The notes: generated from the sequence alone by a model not told the origin. A stretch of 64,000 nucleotides of DNA from Enterococcus sp. RIT-PI-f (GCF_001297065.1 NZ_LHOX01000022.1:108514-172513), one strand, 5' to 3'; positions 25,700-35,037 are shown, numbered from the stretch's first letter. Program-made: numbers and translations.

Positions 25700-28600
25700 T
25701 TAGTGCGCGTGGTCAACAACTTTGATTTTGATTGTCTTTACTTCGTAAGGGGTCAAATGAAGGACAAGCGAACCGCTTTGCAGTGCTTCGAGTGGTCTCT
25801 CCATCATATCTGTCTCTTGCCAAAGGATTTGTCCTTCTCCCGTGTACGTCAATTCAAATTGCCGATCTGCGCCGATATGGTCATAACAGCGTAAAATCCA
25901 CCCATCTTTGTCTTCTGCTTGTTTGAAAGCATCCACTACGACCGCATCCTCAGCTGTCAACGTGAAGGGGAATCTGTCATCACTCACTTGCACTGGGGAT
26001 AAAGGCGCATTGATTTCCCATGCTTCTTCCACCACTTTTCCCGTTACAAAATCTCCATTGTGCGGGAACAAACTATACGTAAATTGATGCAACCCGAGAT
26101 CTGCTCCAGGATCTGGATAGATTGCACCTTTCAGTAAAGAAAGACGCATCTGATTGCCTTTGATATCATACCCGTATTTGCAGTTGTTCAACAATGCCAC
26201 ACCGTAATTGGTTTGCGAGAGATCCGCCCACTGATGACCTACCGTTTCAAATTTCGCCATATCCCAACTCGTGTTCCAATGCGTTGGGCGTTTGACATTC
26301 CCATGCTGCACATCAAAAACTGCTTCTGTTGCACGGATATTGACATCAAATTTGACTTTCAACAATTGTTGCCTTTCCTGCCAGTCGACTTCAGTCACAT
26401 AATCGGTACGTTTGGTATGTGCATATAAAAAGATGTCTTGCGATATCTTTGATTGACCAAAAGATGCTGTAAAAGTTAGGACAGCAAATAACGGGTTATT
26501 CTCTTTGAGCTGTAAGGATCCTCCGCTGATTTCTGTCATTTTTTCTTGATAAAACAAATCAATATCCCATGCGTCAAAATTGATCGGTTTGTCTTCAAAC
26601 AATTGGAAGACATTTCCTTTCCCTTTGAATACCTCTTTTTGACTTTCTTTATCAAATAGACGAATCAATTGTCCTTGATCGTTCCATTCCAACACGTAAA
26701 ACGTCGTTTCAGCTGTATTGCCTTTGATACTGGCTGTCATTTCTTTTGGCAATATGCAGATGCTGTCAGTGTAAGCAGCCCTTTCCAACGGAGCCAATTG
26801 ATGCAAACTATAGCACGCATCCCCCATACACAAATGATTCTGCGGACGAGAATTGGCGCTATTGGTTTTGACTAGACTCTTTCTCGGCCACCCAGCGGTA
26901 TTAACCAGGCTGAGTGGTGCGTCTGAGCTGTCTAAGTGTTCTTGCAAGCGCGTGATTTCTGCTAAGCATGTCGCTGCATCCTCTCGATAATCCTCATACA
27001 CTTCTGCAATCGAAGAACCAGGAATGATATCATGAAATTGATTCTTCAAGACATTCTTCCATAAATCCTCAAGTCTATCGTGGGGATAGTCAGTTCCCTG
27101 ATTGATCGATTGAAAACTATACAAAACTTCAAGCTCCCGCAATTGGATCTCAAAGAAACGATTCATTCGTTTGATGTAAGCTTGAGAGGTATACGTACCG
27201 CGATGGTACTCTAAATACAATTCGCCATCCCAAATAGGTAAATGGCTTGGCTTTTGTTTGACCGTCTGATGCAAATCCGCAAAAAAATCACCCGCTCTTC
27301 CCGTAGTGAGCTGCGGCAATCCAGGAATCTCTGCCATATGGCGTCGGTTATCTAGCATTTCTCTTGTCACGCCCCCGCCGCCATCACCATGTCCATAAGA
27401 GACCAGCAACCGCTGATTCAGCGCTTTGTTTTGATAGGCGCGATATACCCCCATTACTGTTTCCGGCGTTAACGTACCATTATAGGTATAGAACCAATTT
27501 GACTTCTCAGTCCAACTTCTTCCGCCTGGGACAGGCGTTGTAATGAAATGTGTCAATATTTCTGATCCATCCATCCCTTTCCACATAAACGTATCATTGG
27601 GCATGCGATTGTATTGATTCCAACTGATCTTTGTTGTCATAAAGGTTTTGATCCCACTCTTTTTGAGGATTTGCGGTAAGGCCCAGGAATAACCAAAAAC
27701 ATCTGGCAACCACAAATAGGTACTTTCATGCCCAAATTCCTCACGAATAAATTTTTTCCCATACAATATTTGTCTGATCAATGATTCGCCATTTGGAATA
27801 TTACAATCTGCTTCCACCCACATAGCACCTTCTACTTCCCATCGACCTTCCTTTGCCCTTGATTGTATCTGACGATAGAGTGCTGGCGCTTCTTCTTTGA
27901 TCCATTGATATAATTGGGGCTGTGATTGTAAAAAGACATATTCTGGATATTCTTCCATCAATTTTAAGACCGTCGAAAAGCTTCGGATAGCTTTCTCTTG
28001 CGTATGTTTGATTCTCCATAACCAAGCCAGATCAATATGGGTATGGCCAATCGCAGTCACATGGATCACATCATTTTTTGGCAATATGTGCAGCTGCTCT
28101 GTCACATATTGATGCGCCAGCGTAATGCTTTCATAGAAAGCATCACTTCCTTTCATTCGCCAATCCACCAATCTCCATGCGTCAGTCAGCACACCTAATA
28201 GTTGGTATTTCACCTCATGATCTTCTGCAAGTTGCTGATAGGCTTCAAGCAGCATTTTAGACACCGTATAAAATGCATTGGTGTCATGATCCAGCTCGCC
28301 AAAGAAGGCTTGATTTAAGGTATGGGTCAACACCCGTGGTTCGCCGCCCCCTTCTAAACCAGACCATAGCTTCAAAGAAAGGGTTACTTTTCTGCCAACT
28401 TCTGATGGTCGTAAGATATATTCTTTGTGGTTTGAATCTATACCTTGTACTGGCAGGCCGTCAATATAGAGGAGTGCTTCAAACCCAGAGTTCCCACCCC
28501 CACCAGTTTTCCCAAAGTCAAAGAAACAAACATTACATTCTTTAGGCAACATCACTTCTGCTTGCAACCACAAGTAGTGGTCGCGTCCTTGCCAAATATC

Positions 28601-28771
28601 ACCTATGTGCATGTCTGTTTTGTCCGAACAATGTTGTGGCGGTATCTTTTCGGTTTTTGACACATCTTCTTGAACCTGCCACGTTGAAATATTGCGTTTA
28701 TTTTTATAGCGTAAATAGGCTAATTCAGCGATCCGCCTCTGCAGTTTTTCTTCTTGCAAGAACATCTTCAT
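25700..28771 (-). CDS. Alpha-mannosidase, GH38 family
   Basis: 1023 residues, no signal peptide, so cytoplasmic. The GH38 zinc motif GHTHIDLAWLW is at about 242-252, and the nucleophile Asp is in WLPDVFGYSW (about 354-363). The second half is the beta-sandwich domain of bacterial GH38 enzymes. It should remove alpha-linked mannose from imported oligosaccharides, but linkage preference cannot be read from sequence. Last gene of the operon begun by the XRE gene at 33182; 70 bases behind the binding-protein gene. Confidence 0.92.
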   Translation of the reverse strand: MKMFLQEEKLQRRIAELAYLRYKNKRNISTWQVQEDVSKTEKIPPQHCSDKTDMHIGDIWQGRDHYLWLQAEVMLPKECNVCFFDFGKTGGGGNSGFEALLYIDGLPVQGIDSNHKEYILRPSEVGRKVTLSLKLWSGLEGGGEPRVLTHTLNQAFFGELDHDTNAFYTVSKMLLEAYQQLAEDHEVKYQLLGVLTDAWRLVDWRMKGSDAFYESITLAHQYVTEQLHILPKNDVIHVTAIGHTHIDLAWLWRIKHTQEKAIRSFSTVLKLMEEYPEYVFLQSQPQLYQWIKEEAPALYRQIQSRAKEGRWEVEGAMWVEADCNIPNGESLIRQILYGKKFIREEFGHESTYLWLPDVFGYSWALPQILKKSGIKTFMTTKISWNQYNRMPNDTFMWKGMDGSEILTHFITTPVPGGRSWTEKSNWFYTYNGTLTPETVMGVYRAYQNKALNQRLLVSYGHGDGGGGVTREMLDNRRHMAEIPGLPQLTTGRAGDFFADLHQTVKQKPSHLPIWDGELYLEYHRGTYTSQAYIKRMNRFFEIQLRELEVLYSFQSINQGTDYPHDRLEDLWKNVLKNQFHDIIPGSSIAEVYEDYREDAATCLAEITRLQEHLDSSDAPLSLVNTAGWPRKSLVKTNSANSRPQNHLCMGDACYSLHQLAPLERAAYTDSICILPKEMTASIKGNTAETTFYVLEWNDQGQLIRLFDKESQKEVFKGKGNVFQLFEDKPINFDAWDIDLFYQEKMTEISGGSLQLKENNPLFAVLTFTASFGQSKISQDIFLYAHTKRTDYVTEVDWQERQQLLKVKFDVNIRATEAVFDVQHGNVKRPTHWNTSWDMAKFETVGHQWADLSQTNYGVALLNNCKYGYDIKGNQMRLSLLKGAIYPDPGADLGLHQFTYSLFPHNGDFVTGKVVEEAWEINAPLSPVQVSDDRFPFTLTAEDAVVVDAFKQAEDKDGWILRCYDHIGADRQFELTYTGEGQILWQETDMMERPLEALQSGSLVLHLTPYEVKTIKIKVVDHAH

Positions 28772-28841
28772 AGATTTTTCTCCTTATGTGGGTTTCTTCC
28801 GAATCCTTCATCCTAATGCTTCACACACACCAGGCCTGTGG

Positions 28842-30386
28842 TCACTCTGCCATGAAGCGGTCGAATTGTTGGCGTCTGATTTCTAATAAACGTTGTGCAC
28901 CTACACGATCAAGTTGTGCGACGTAATTGTCCCAATCTTGCGCCAAATCCCACTCTCCCGTCACAAACTTCACCCGTGATTGTTCCACAAAAGTTGAAAT
29001 ATCCGTGGAGATCGTTGACATTTCTGCCGCTTCCTCTTCTGTTGCCATAAAATGTGGCAGCATATACTTAGGCATATATTCCTCTTTGACATCATCATAG
29101 ATGACTGGTTCTTTTCCAAAAGCAACATCCCGGATCTCTTGATCCAATTCAGCATAAGGGAAATAGCCGCCGTAGACATTGTCGACCCATTGAAAGGCGC
29201 CTAATTGCGGCCCATTTTGATAGTTAAGAATCTCTTCAACATAGACCATTCGTCCTTCTTCGTCCAATTCATATGTCACGCCTTCTTCACCAAGATAAGC
29301 AAAAATCTGCCCTTCTGGACTATAGAAAAAGTCAGCCCATTCTAGTAGCAATGCAGGATCGGGTGCATCTTTTGTGATGATAAAAGAGGCCCCTCCAGCC
29401 ACAGCCGGCTCTGTAAATAACGTTTTGTCTCCATATGGACCTTCAAGCACATTGATTGGGGTGTAGGTTTCAGGACCAAAAGGACCAATGAAATCAGGAT
29501 CTACCCATTGAAATAAGCCAACCTTGTCTTGCGCAGCATCTGCACGCCACTTGTCGTCATCGACCCCGGCAAAAGATTGTTGTGATACTAAACCTTCCGC
29601 ATACAATTCTCGCATATACTGCCAAACTTCTTTCATCCGCTCATGATTGATCGTTAATTGCAGCGCATCATTGTCATCCACAAAAATCATATTCCCCATT
29701 GCTTGACGGCCACCGGTTCCCAAACCATATGCGGCCATAATCATCCGTTCTAAACCACTAGCGATTTGTCCACTCGGCATATAATAGCCTTCCCGACTCT
29801 CATCACTCGCCACAAAGGCAGCCAAAACGGTTTTCAATTCTTCTGTAGTCCTTGGTACATCTAACGACAACTCGTCTAGCCAAGGCTGATTGATATATAG
29901 GCGCACTGTCCGCCCACCACTCATTGGGTCTAATGCCATATAGGGCAGGGAATATATATGACCATCTGGCGCAGTTAATGTCTTTTTGACATCAGGGTGT
30001 TCCTCAAAAATCTTCTGCAGGTTCGGTGCATGTTCCGCAATCAAATCTTCCAATGGAATAAAGAGTCCCTGCTTTCCATACTTCACGATTTCATCATTGC
30101 TCCATCCAGTTTGATAAAATGCATCAGGTAAATCCCCTGACAAGATCAAGTTTTTCTTTTCACCAAATTCCTTGACTTCCTCCCATTCCACTTTGATGCC
30201 AGACATCTTCTCATATTCTTGCCACATCCATAAATCTTCACTTTTGGGGCGAACATCGGTAAAGTCGCTTCTCATTAAACGAATCGTCTTTGTTTCCTCA
30301 CCCGTCACATCTGCAGTTTCTTCCCCTGATTGACAAGCTGCAAGGACGAATAAGATTGGCAATACAAAAAGTAAACATTTTTTCAT
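28842..30386 (-). CDS. Extracellular solute-binding lipoprotein (CUT1-type)
   Basis: 514 residues. A lipoprotein signal ends in LAAC at Cys18, followed by an acidic linker. The mature part has the family 1 extracellular solute-binding fold, including LILSGDLPDAFYQTGW and aromatic-rich segments near RTVRLYINQPWLDEL. It should deliver an oligosaccharide to the two permeases encoded upstream. Its length and the LplA/YtcQ-like character fit transporters of complex glycan fragments. Confidence 0.88.
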   Translation of the reverse strand: MKKCLLFVLPILFVLAACQSGEETADVTGEETKTIRLMRSDFTDVRPKSEDLWMWQEYEKMSGIKVEWEEVKEFGEKKNLILSGDLPDAFYQTGWSNDEIVKYGKQGLFIPLEDLIAEHAPNLQKIFEEHPDVKKTLTAPDGHIYSLPYMALDPMSGGRTVRLYINQPWLDELSLDVPRTTEELKTVLAAFVASDESREGYYMPSGQIASGLERMIMAAYGLGTGGRQAMGNMIFVDDNDALQLTINHERMKEVWQYMRELYAEGLVSQQSFAGVDDDKWRADAAQDKVGLFQWVDPDFIGPFGPETYTPINVLEGPYGDKTLFTEPAVAGGASFIITKDAPDPALLLEWADFFYSPEGQIFAYLGEEGVTYELDEEGRMVYVEEILNYQNGPQLGAFQWVDNVYGGYFPYAELDQEIRDVAFGKEPVIYDDVKEEYMPKYMLPHFMATEEEAAEMSTISTDISTFVEQSRVKFVTGEWDLAQDWDNYVAQLDRVGAQRLLEIRRQQFDRFMAE

Positions 30387-30427
30387 TATTTCATCTCCTT
30401 TATGTGGTATAAATTCTGAACAATCGA

Positions 30428-31033
30428 TTAAAAAAATCTTTCTTGCATGTCGATGAACTTTTTAAAAAACAGGCGACTAATCCCATAAGCCGGCAGCGCG
30501 ATCCCCAGACAAATACCAATTAACGGAAACAACTGATAGACCGTCAACGTTCCCCCGATGATCAGCACACTGCCTAGCGTTTGGATGGGACAAATAAAGA
30601 TAAACGCTAAAGGTTGTAAAACCATTTTTGCAGCCGACAATCTGAAATAGGCATGAACAGGAAAGAAAACGATCGACAGCAACAGCCATAGAAATAAATG
30701 ACTCCTTAGAGTAAATTCAAATAAGAAAGGCGGCGATGGATACGTGCCCAAAAATTTAAACATAAATAGTATGACCACGATCATGAGAAAAACGTATATG
30801 CTCGTCTGCTTATATCTAGGTCTGTTGCATCGATAATAGGTTCGATACATGATGGATACTTGAGAAGCGTTTTGTTCAATCATTAACTTGCGCAGACAAT
30901 CATAGACGGTGACGGTTGCTGGTATCAAGCTGAAAAACACACCGCCGAATAGACTATACCGCAGCCACAAAATATTTAATCGCATCAAATAAAAGAGCCA
31001 GTCACACCCCTCTGCAAATTTATTCACTACCAT
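30428..31033 (-). CDS. DUF624 (YesL-like) membrane protein
   Basis: 201 residues with about five membrane helices and the N-terminal pattern of YesL-family proteins (LNILWLRYSLFGGVFFSLIPATVTVYDCLRK). Such genes regularly lie beside LplB/LplC-type sugar permeases, but their job is not known. Here it lies between the second permease and the binding protein. Confidence 0.82.
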   Translation of the reverse strand: MVVNKFAEGCDWLFYLMRLNILWLRYSLFGGVFFSLIPATVTVYDCLRKLMIEQNASQVSIMYRTYYRCNRPRYKQTSIYVFLMIVVILFMFKFLGTYPSPPFLFEFTLRSHLFLWLLLSIVFFPVHAYFRLSAAKMVLQPLAFIFICPIQTLGSVLIIGGTLTVYQLFPLIGICLGIALPAYGISRLFFKKFIDMQERFF

Positions 31034-31056
31034 AGCGTCACCTCCTTAAGCAGTAC

Positions 31057-31950
31057 TCATCCTTTGATTGAACCAACTAGGATTCCTTTTTCAAAATATT
31101 TCGCTACGACTGGATAAAATAAGAGCACTGGTAAACTGGATACGATGACCACACTATACTTAAGTGTCATCTTTAACATCAGCAGTTCAGATTCTGCACT
31201 CCCCGCAATCACTTGATTCATATCTTGTCCAAACTGACCTTGAACCAAAATTTCCCGCAAAATGATTTGCAATGGGTATTTTGCTCGATCTTGTAAATAA
31301 ATCAGGGCATCAAAATAAGCGTTCCAACGCCCTACCCCATAAAACATCGCCATGACTGCAATGATCGGGGTAGCTAACGGCAACACTACTTTCCAAAGCA
31401 GCCATAAATCATTGGCACCATCTATATAAGCGCTTTCAATTAAATCGTTGGGAATGTTTTGACTAAAGAAGGTACGCATCAGAATCATGTTGTAGACACC
31501 TAACGCCCCTGGTAAAATCATCACCCATATCGTATTCACGAGTCCTAGCTGCTGATTGGCGAGATAGGTTGGGATCAGTCCGCCACTAAAGAACATCGTC
31601 ACCGTAAAGAACAGTGTGATATACTTCTTCCCCCTCAAGCCTGGACGAGACAATGGATACGCCGCAATCGTCGTAACCACGAGGTTAATAACCGTTCCCA
31701 ACACGGTGTAGATGACGGCATTCTTAAAACCGGTCCATATATCAGAACTTTTGAGTACCTCTTTGTATCCTTCGATATTGAATCCTCTGGGATAAAGCAG
31801 TAGGGGCACTTCATAAATACGTGTCGGATCGCTAAAGGAGGCATTGACCACAAAGATAAGCGGATATAAGATAATCAGTGAGATTATCACCACTAACGTA
31901 ATGTTCAATACATCAAATATTTTATCCCCTTTTGATGTCGCATACTTCAT
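31057..31950 (-). CDS. Carbohydrate ABC transporter permease (LplC/YtcP-like)
   Basis: 297 residues, six membrane helices. The EAA loop reads LIESAYIDGANDLWLLWKVVLPLATP around residues 175-200. I chose ATG 31950, five bases after GGAGGAG, over a longer in-frame start. Its start follows the other permease's stop by 11 bases. No ATPase gene is present in the operon. Confidence 0.9.
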   Translation of the reverse strand: MKYATSKGDKIFDVLNITLVVIISLIILYPLIFVVNASFSDPTRIYEVPLLLYPRGFNIEGYKEVLKSSDIWTGFKNAVIYTVLGTVINLVVTTIAAYPLSRPGLRGKKYITLFFTVTMFFSGGLIPTYLANQQLGLVNTIWVMILPGALGVYNMILMRTFFSQNIPNDLIESAYIDGANDLWLLWKVVLPLATPIIAVMAMFYGVGRWNAYFDALIYLQDRAKYPLQIILREILVQGQFGQDMNQVIAGSAESELLMLKMTLKYSVVIVSSLPVLLFYPVVAKYFEKGILVGSIKG

Positions 31951-31961
31951 TGAATCTCCTC

Positions 31962-32936
31962 CTACCACAAACTAGATTCACTGGTTTTTTGTGCAATTTT
32001 ATTGACGGTAAATAAAACAATGAAGTTGATCACATTGTTAAATAAACCCACAGCTGCAGAAAAACTATATTCTCCATTAATAATACCCATTTTGTAGGTA
32101 TAGGTAGAAAGAACCTCGGAAGTCGCGAGATTGGCAGCATTCTGCAATAAAAAAGTTTTTTCAAATCCAACAGACAAGATACTCCCTGTGGCCAGAATCG
32201 TTGAAATCACAATGGTTGGCATAATCGAAGGAATCGTGATGTGCCGGATACAGTGAAAACGAGAAGCGCCATCTAAGTAAGCGGCTTCATATTGATCGGG
32301 TGATATACCAGACATGGCAGCTGTATAAATGAGCGTTCCCCAGCCGACACCTTGCCACACACCGGACCAAACATATATGTGCGGAAACCAGCTCGGACTT
32401 CCCAGGAAATCAATCGCGTCAAATCCCATTATCTGCAATAGCATATTGATCATCCCATCTTGCGTAGAGAAAAAGAATTGAACCATCCCTATCACGACTA
32501 CAACTGAAATAAAGTTAGGAATATAAGAGATCGTTTGGACACTGCTCTTGAACCATTTGCGGTTCAACTCATGAAACAAAAGAGCGAGGATAATCGGTAA
32601 AGGAACACCTACCAATAAACTATATAAGCTTAACCTTAAGGTATTCACGATGATATCAACAAAAAAATAGGAAGCAAAGAAACGCTCGAAATGTTTCAAG
32701 CCAACCCATGGACTACCTAAAATCCCAAATGCCGGCGAATAATCTTTAAAAGCAATGACCACACCGTACATCGGCCAATAATTCCAAATCAATACAAATA
32801 CAATGGGAATGAGCAACATGACATATAGCCATTTGTGTTTTTTTACATCCTTCCAGAGCAAAGATATATTGTTCTGGATGTTTTGCTTATGGGGTGGTAT
32901 GTGTTCGTTCTTTCTCCCTGCAGCAGGTAGTGCCAT
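31962..32936 (-). CDS. Carbohydrate ABC transporter permease (LplB-like)
   Basis: 324 residues, six helices, preceded by a polar 30-residue tail. The EAA loop reads QYEAAYLDGASRFHCIRHITIPS near residues 218-240. The ATG directly abuts the XRE stop codon, with GAGGAG inside the end of the XRE gene, indicating translational coupling. Confidence 0.9.
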   Translation of the reverse strand: MALPAAGRKNEHIPPHKQNIQNNISLLWKDVKKHKWLYVMLLIPIVFVLIWNYWPMYGVVIAFKDYSPAFGILGSPWVGLKHFERFFASYFFVDIIVNTLRLSLYSLLVGVPLPIILALLFHELNRKWFKSSVQTISYIPNFISVVVVIGMVQFFFSTQDGMINMLLQIMGFDAIDFLGSPSWFPHIYVWSGVWQGVGWGTLIYTAAMSGISPDQYEAAYLDGASRFHCIRHITIPSIMPTIVISTILATGSILSVGFEKTFLLQNAANLATSEVLSTYTYKMGIINGEYSFSAAVGLFNNVINFIVLFTVNKIAQKTSESSLW

Positions 32937-33182
32937 CTAATTCTCCTCTCTTCCATTCGATTTATAGGTTACGTGAACGTGTCTTTCCGTTACATCATCT
33001 TCAAAAAAATAAGTCCAATCAAAGTGCAATGCCAAACCGATTTTTTGCGCAACTTCTACACTAGGTCTTCGTTTTCCCCGTTCGATCATATTGTAGTATG
33101 ATCGTTCGATATCAGATTTATTGGCCGCCTCTTCTTGCGTAAGTCCCCTTTCCTCTCTTATTTCAACCAACCATTTTCTCAT
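32937..33182 (-). CDS. XRE-family regulator heading the mannosidase operon
   Basis: 81 residues, little more than a single HTH_3 domain: LTQEEAANKSDIERSYYNMIERG near residues 15-37. A short C-terminal tail follows with WTYFFEDD. ATG 33182 is behind GAGAGGAG. Its placement as first gene of a sugar operon, with an operator in its own promoter, suggests local autoregulation and control of the operon. Confidence 0.85.
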   Translation of the reverse strand: MRKWLVEIREERGLTQEEAANKSDIERSYYNMIERGKRRPSVEVAQKIGLALHFDWTYFFEDDVTERHVHVTYKSNGREEN

Positions 33183-33226
33183 TCTATAACTCCTCTCTAG
33201 ATTTGTAACGATATGACACACTTCAC

Positions 33227-33255
33227 ATTATATGTAACCAATCGTTACTTGTCAA
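33227..33255 (-). promoter_or_regulatory. Consensus promoter of the mannosidase operon with operator in the spacer
   Basis: Perfect TTGACA (33250-33255), 17-bp spacer, and perfect TATAAT (33227-33232). The inverted repeat GTAAC-CAATC-GTTAC (33234-33248) fills the spacer. A half-site GTAAC also lies at 33205-33209. Confidence 0.85.
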
Positions 33256-33302
33256 CATCATCAATGTAACAGAAAGCAACTAGCAATAATCTTTTTTTAA
33301 TC

Positions 33303-33320
33303 GTAACATTATGTTACTAT
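33303..33320 (+). promoter_or_regulatory. Operator and extended -10 of the divergent XRE gene
   Basis: GTAAC-ATTAT-GTTAC (33303-33317) has the same arms and spacing as the operator on the other side. It overlaps the extended -10 TGTTACTAT (33312-33320). A further GTAAC half-site is at 33266-33270. Confidence 0.75.
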
Positions 33321-33342
33321 CACTGTGAAAGAAGGTGTCGTT

Positions 33343-33675
33343 ATGTTTCGATATATCATTAAAGAATTACGCCTTAAAAATAATTTTACACAGCAAGAAG
33401 TAGCAGAACGAATCGGCATTACTCGCCCTGCCTATACAGCCTACGAGCTAGGCAAAAGAGAACCTGACTTTAATACCTTACGTATCTTAGCCGATTTATT
33501 CGGGGTTTCCACCGATTTTCTTTTAGGCAGAAGTCCCCAGAAATCCTATTCGAAAAATGGGACACTGGTCGCTGAAATCATTGATGATACATTTGCTGAT
33601 GAGGATGTCAAAGAGATTTTATCTTTTATTGATTATCTAAAAAATAAATCCGACAAAAAAAAGACCATCGACTAG
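33343..33675 (+). CDS. XRE-family regulator, divergent from the mannosidase operon
   Basis: 110 residues. HTH domain LKNNFTQQEVAERIGITRP...YELGKREPDFNTLRILADLF at residues 9-55, followed by a short acidic C-terminal part (ADEDVKEILSFIDYLK) that may dimerise. ATG 33343 follows GAAGGTG; the GTG at 33325 lacks a ribosome site. It shares operator type with the opposite promoter, so it may regulate both. Confidence 0.85.
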   Translation: MFRYIIKELRLKNNFTQQEVAERIGITRPAYTAYELGKREPDFNTLRILADLFGVSTDFLLGRSPQKSYSKNGTLVAEIIDDTFADEDVKEILSFIDYLKNKSDKKKTID

Positions 33676-33686
33676 ATGGTCTTTTG
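33655..33686. terminator. Bidirectional terminator between the XRE gene and csp
   Basis: AAAAGACCATC / GATGGTCTTTT stem with A/T runs on both sides; the XRE stop codon is in the loop. Confidence 0.9.
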
Positions 33687-33730
33687 GGCTTTTGATATCG
33701 ATCGTACACAAAAGCAATGATAAACAAGTC

Positions 33731-33931
33731 TTATGCTTTGTTTACGTTCACTGCTTGTGGTCCGCGATCTGAATCTTCAACGTCGAAAGTCACTGCTTGA
33801 CCTTCTTCTAAAGTTTTGAATCCTTCACCTTGGATAGCTGAGAAATGTACAAATACATCTGTACCGTCTTCGCGAGAGATAAAACCAAACCCTTTTTCAG
33901 CATTGAACCATTTAACTGTACCTTGTTCCAT
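33731..33931 (-). CDS. csp: Cold shock protein
   Basis: 66 residues with RNA-binding motifs KGFGFI (RNP1) and VFVHFSAI (RNP2). It acts as an RNA chaperone and single-stranded nucleic acid binding protein. Its 5' leader of about 100 bases is typical for csp mRNAs. Confidence 0.95.
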   Translation of the reverse strand: MEQGTVKWFNAEKGFGFISREDGTDVFVHFSAIQGEGFKTLEEGQAVTFDVEDSDRGPQAVNVNKA

Positions 33932-34042
33932 TAAAAAAAACCTCCTCGTGCATCAGCACTTAATTGTGTGTAACGTTGCTTTTGTGCGATAGAGGTGTCC
34001 CTTACGTTTCAACATCTATACTGCAAACAAAATTACAATAAT

Positions 34043-34071
34043 ATTTTACACTTGAAGATATTTTTTTGCAA
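34043..34071 (-). promoter_or_regulatory. csp promoter
   Basis: TTGCAA (34066-34071), 17-bp spacer, TAAAAT (34043-34048). This predicts a leader of roughly 105 bases before the csp start. Farther right (34080-34115) an AGATTAA/TTAATCT repeat with a T run is a weak plus-strand terminator shape. Confidence 0.65.
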
Positions 34072-34167
34072 GACAGAAGATTAATTCTTTCTCGCTGATT
34101 TTTAATCTTTTTTCTTTTTTGACCTATCTAAACAGTATTGCAAGAAGAAATCGTTGTTTTTATAGGG

Positions 34168-34302
34168 TTAGCCAAAGATATCCCCCATTGTAAAGAACCG
34201 TTGTCCGATCATCAACAATAATCGGTACTTGCCCAGCTTGTCCTTCTGTTCCTTGCTGCGGACAGTCAGTTGATCTAGTTCTACCACTTTCTCAAAATCC
34301 AC
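34168..34302 (-). CDS. Possible 44-residue small ORF downstream of radC
   Basis: GTG 34302 to TAA 34168. The start lies eight bases after the radC stop, with AAGGG five bases before it and GGAGG further up in the radC end. The predicted sequence opens DFEKVVELDQLTVRSKEQKD, a charged helix followed by a hydrophobic end. No family is recognised. It may be a coupled small gene or chance. Confidence 0.3.
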   Translation of the reverse strand: MDFEKVVELDQLTVRSKEQKDKLGKYRLLLMIGQRFFTMGDIFG

Positions 34303-34310
34303 ATAAACCC

Positions 34311-34991
34311 TTATTCCTCCCACAGCCCTTCTTCCCGCAAGCTTACATAAGCATTGTCACCAATGATCAGATGATCAAGCAAATCGATCCCCATGATCTC
34401 ACCGCATTTCATCAAACGCCGGGTAAAAGCCAAATCAGCCTCACTCGGTTGTGGACTGCCGCTTGGATGATTGTGGACCGCGATAACTCGAGCAGCACTG
34501 CAGCGGACCGCGCCATGAAAGATCTCTCTGGGATGCGCAATCGATTGATTCAGCGAACCGATGAACAAGGTCTTTTTTTGAATGATCTCGTTTTTGGTAT
34601 TCAGATACAGACAAAGCAAATGTTCTTGGCGAAAATCTTTCAGCTCTTGCATCATGTGTTTCGCGATATCCATACTAGAGTTGACTTTGCCATACTTCGG
34701 CTGTCCTGCCCGCTGGATGCGGCCGCCCAATTCGATCATCGCCTTGATCTCGATGGCTTTGATCTGTCCAACACCCCGAATTTCTTGTAATTCATCCAGG
34801 GTCACCTGCTTGAGCTCATAGATATCCTCAAAGCGGTTCAAAATCGTACCGGCTAGTTCAAGTACATTCAGCGGATGGGCACCTGTGCGCAGCAAGATAG
34901 CCAATAGTTCTTGATTGGAAAGGGCATCCACCCCATATTGCAACATCCGCTCACGGGGATAAGAACTTTGCGGAATAATGGTTTTATTCAT
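34311..34991 (-). CDS. radC: RadC family JAB/MPN domain protein
   Basis: 226 residues. N-terminal helix-hairpin-helix region (LQEIRGVGQIKAIEIKA, about 69-85) and a C-terminal JAB metal-binding motif HNHPSG (173-178) with SEADLAFT after it. The DNA-repair role given to RadC has been questioned, so the name describes the family only. Its ribosome site GCAAAGGAG lies inside a terminator-like hairpin. Confidence 0.9.
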   Translation of the reverse strand: MNKTIIPQSSYPRERMLQYGVDALSNQELLAILLRTGAHPLNVLELAGTILNRFEDIYELKQVTLDELQEIRGVGQIKAIEIKAMIELGGRIQRAGQPKYGKVNSSMDIAKHMMQELKDFRQEHLLCLYLNTKNEIIQKKTLFIGSLNQSIAHPREIFHGAVRCSAARVIAVHNHPSGSPQPSEADLAFTRRLMKCGEIMGIDLLDHLIIGDNAYVSLREEGLWEE

Positions 34992-34998
34992 AAAAAAA

Positions 34999-35037
34999 CT
35001 CCTTTGCGGTTTTCTAAAATAGAAATACGCAAAGGAG
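34999..35037 (-). terminator. Terminator-like hairpin that contains the radC ribosome binding site
   Basis: CTCCTTTGCG (34999-35008) and CGCAAAGGAG (35028-35037) form a perfect 10-bp stem, followed on the minus strand by TTTTTTT and then the radC ATG. The 3' arm is the radC Shine-Dalgarno sequence at seven-base spacing, so pairing would both terminate and hide it. Confidence 0.75.

Noticed and set aside
25655..28660. Several plus-strand frames across the mannosidase gene
   Set aside because: They lie wholly antisense to a well-supported GH38 gene and have no family features.
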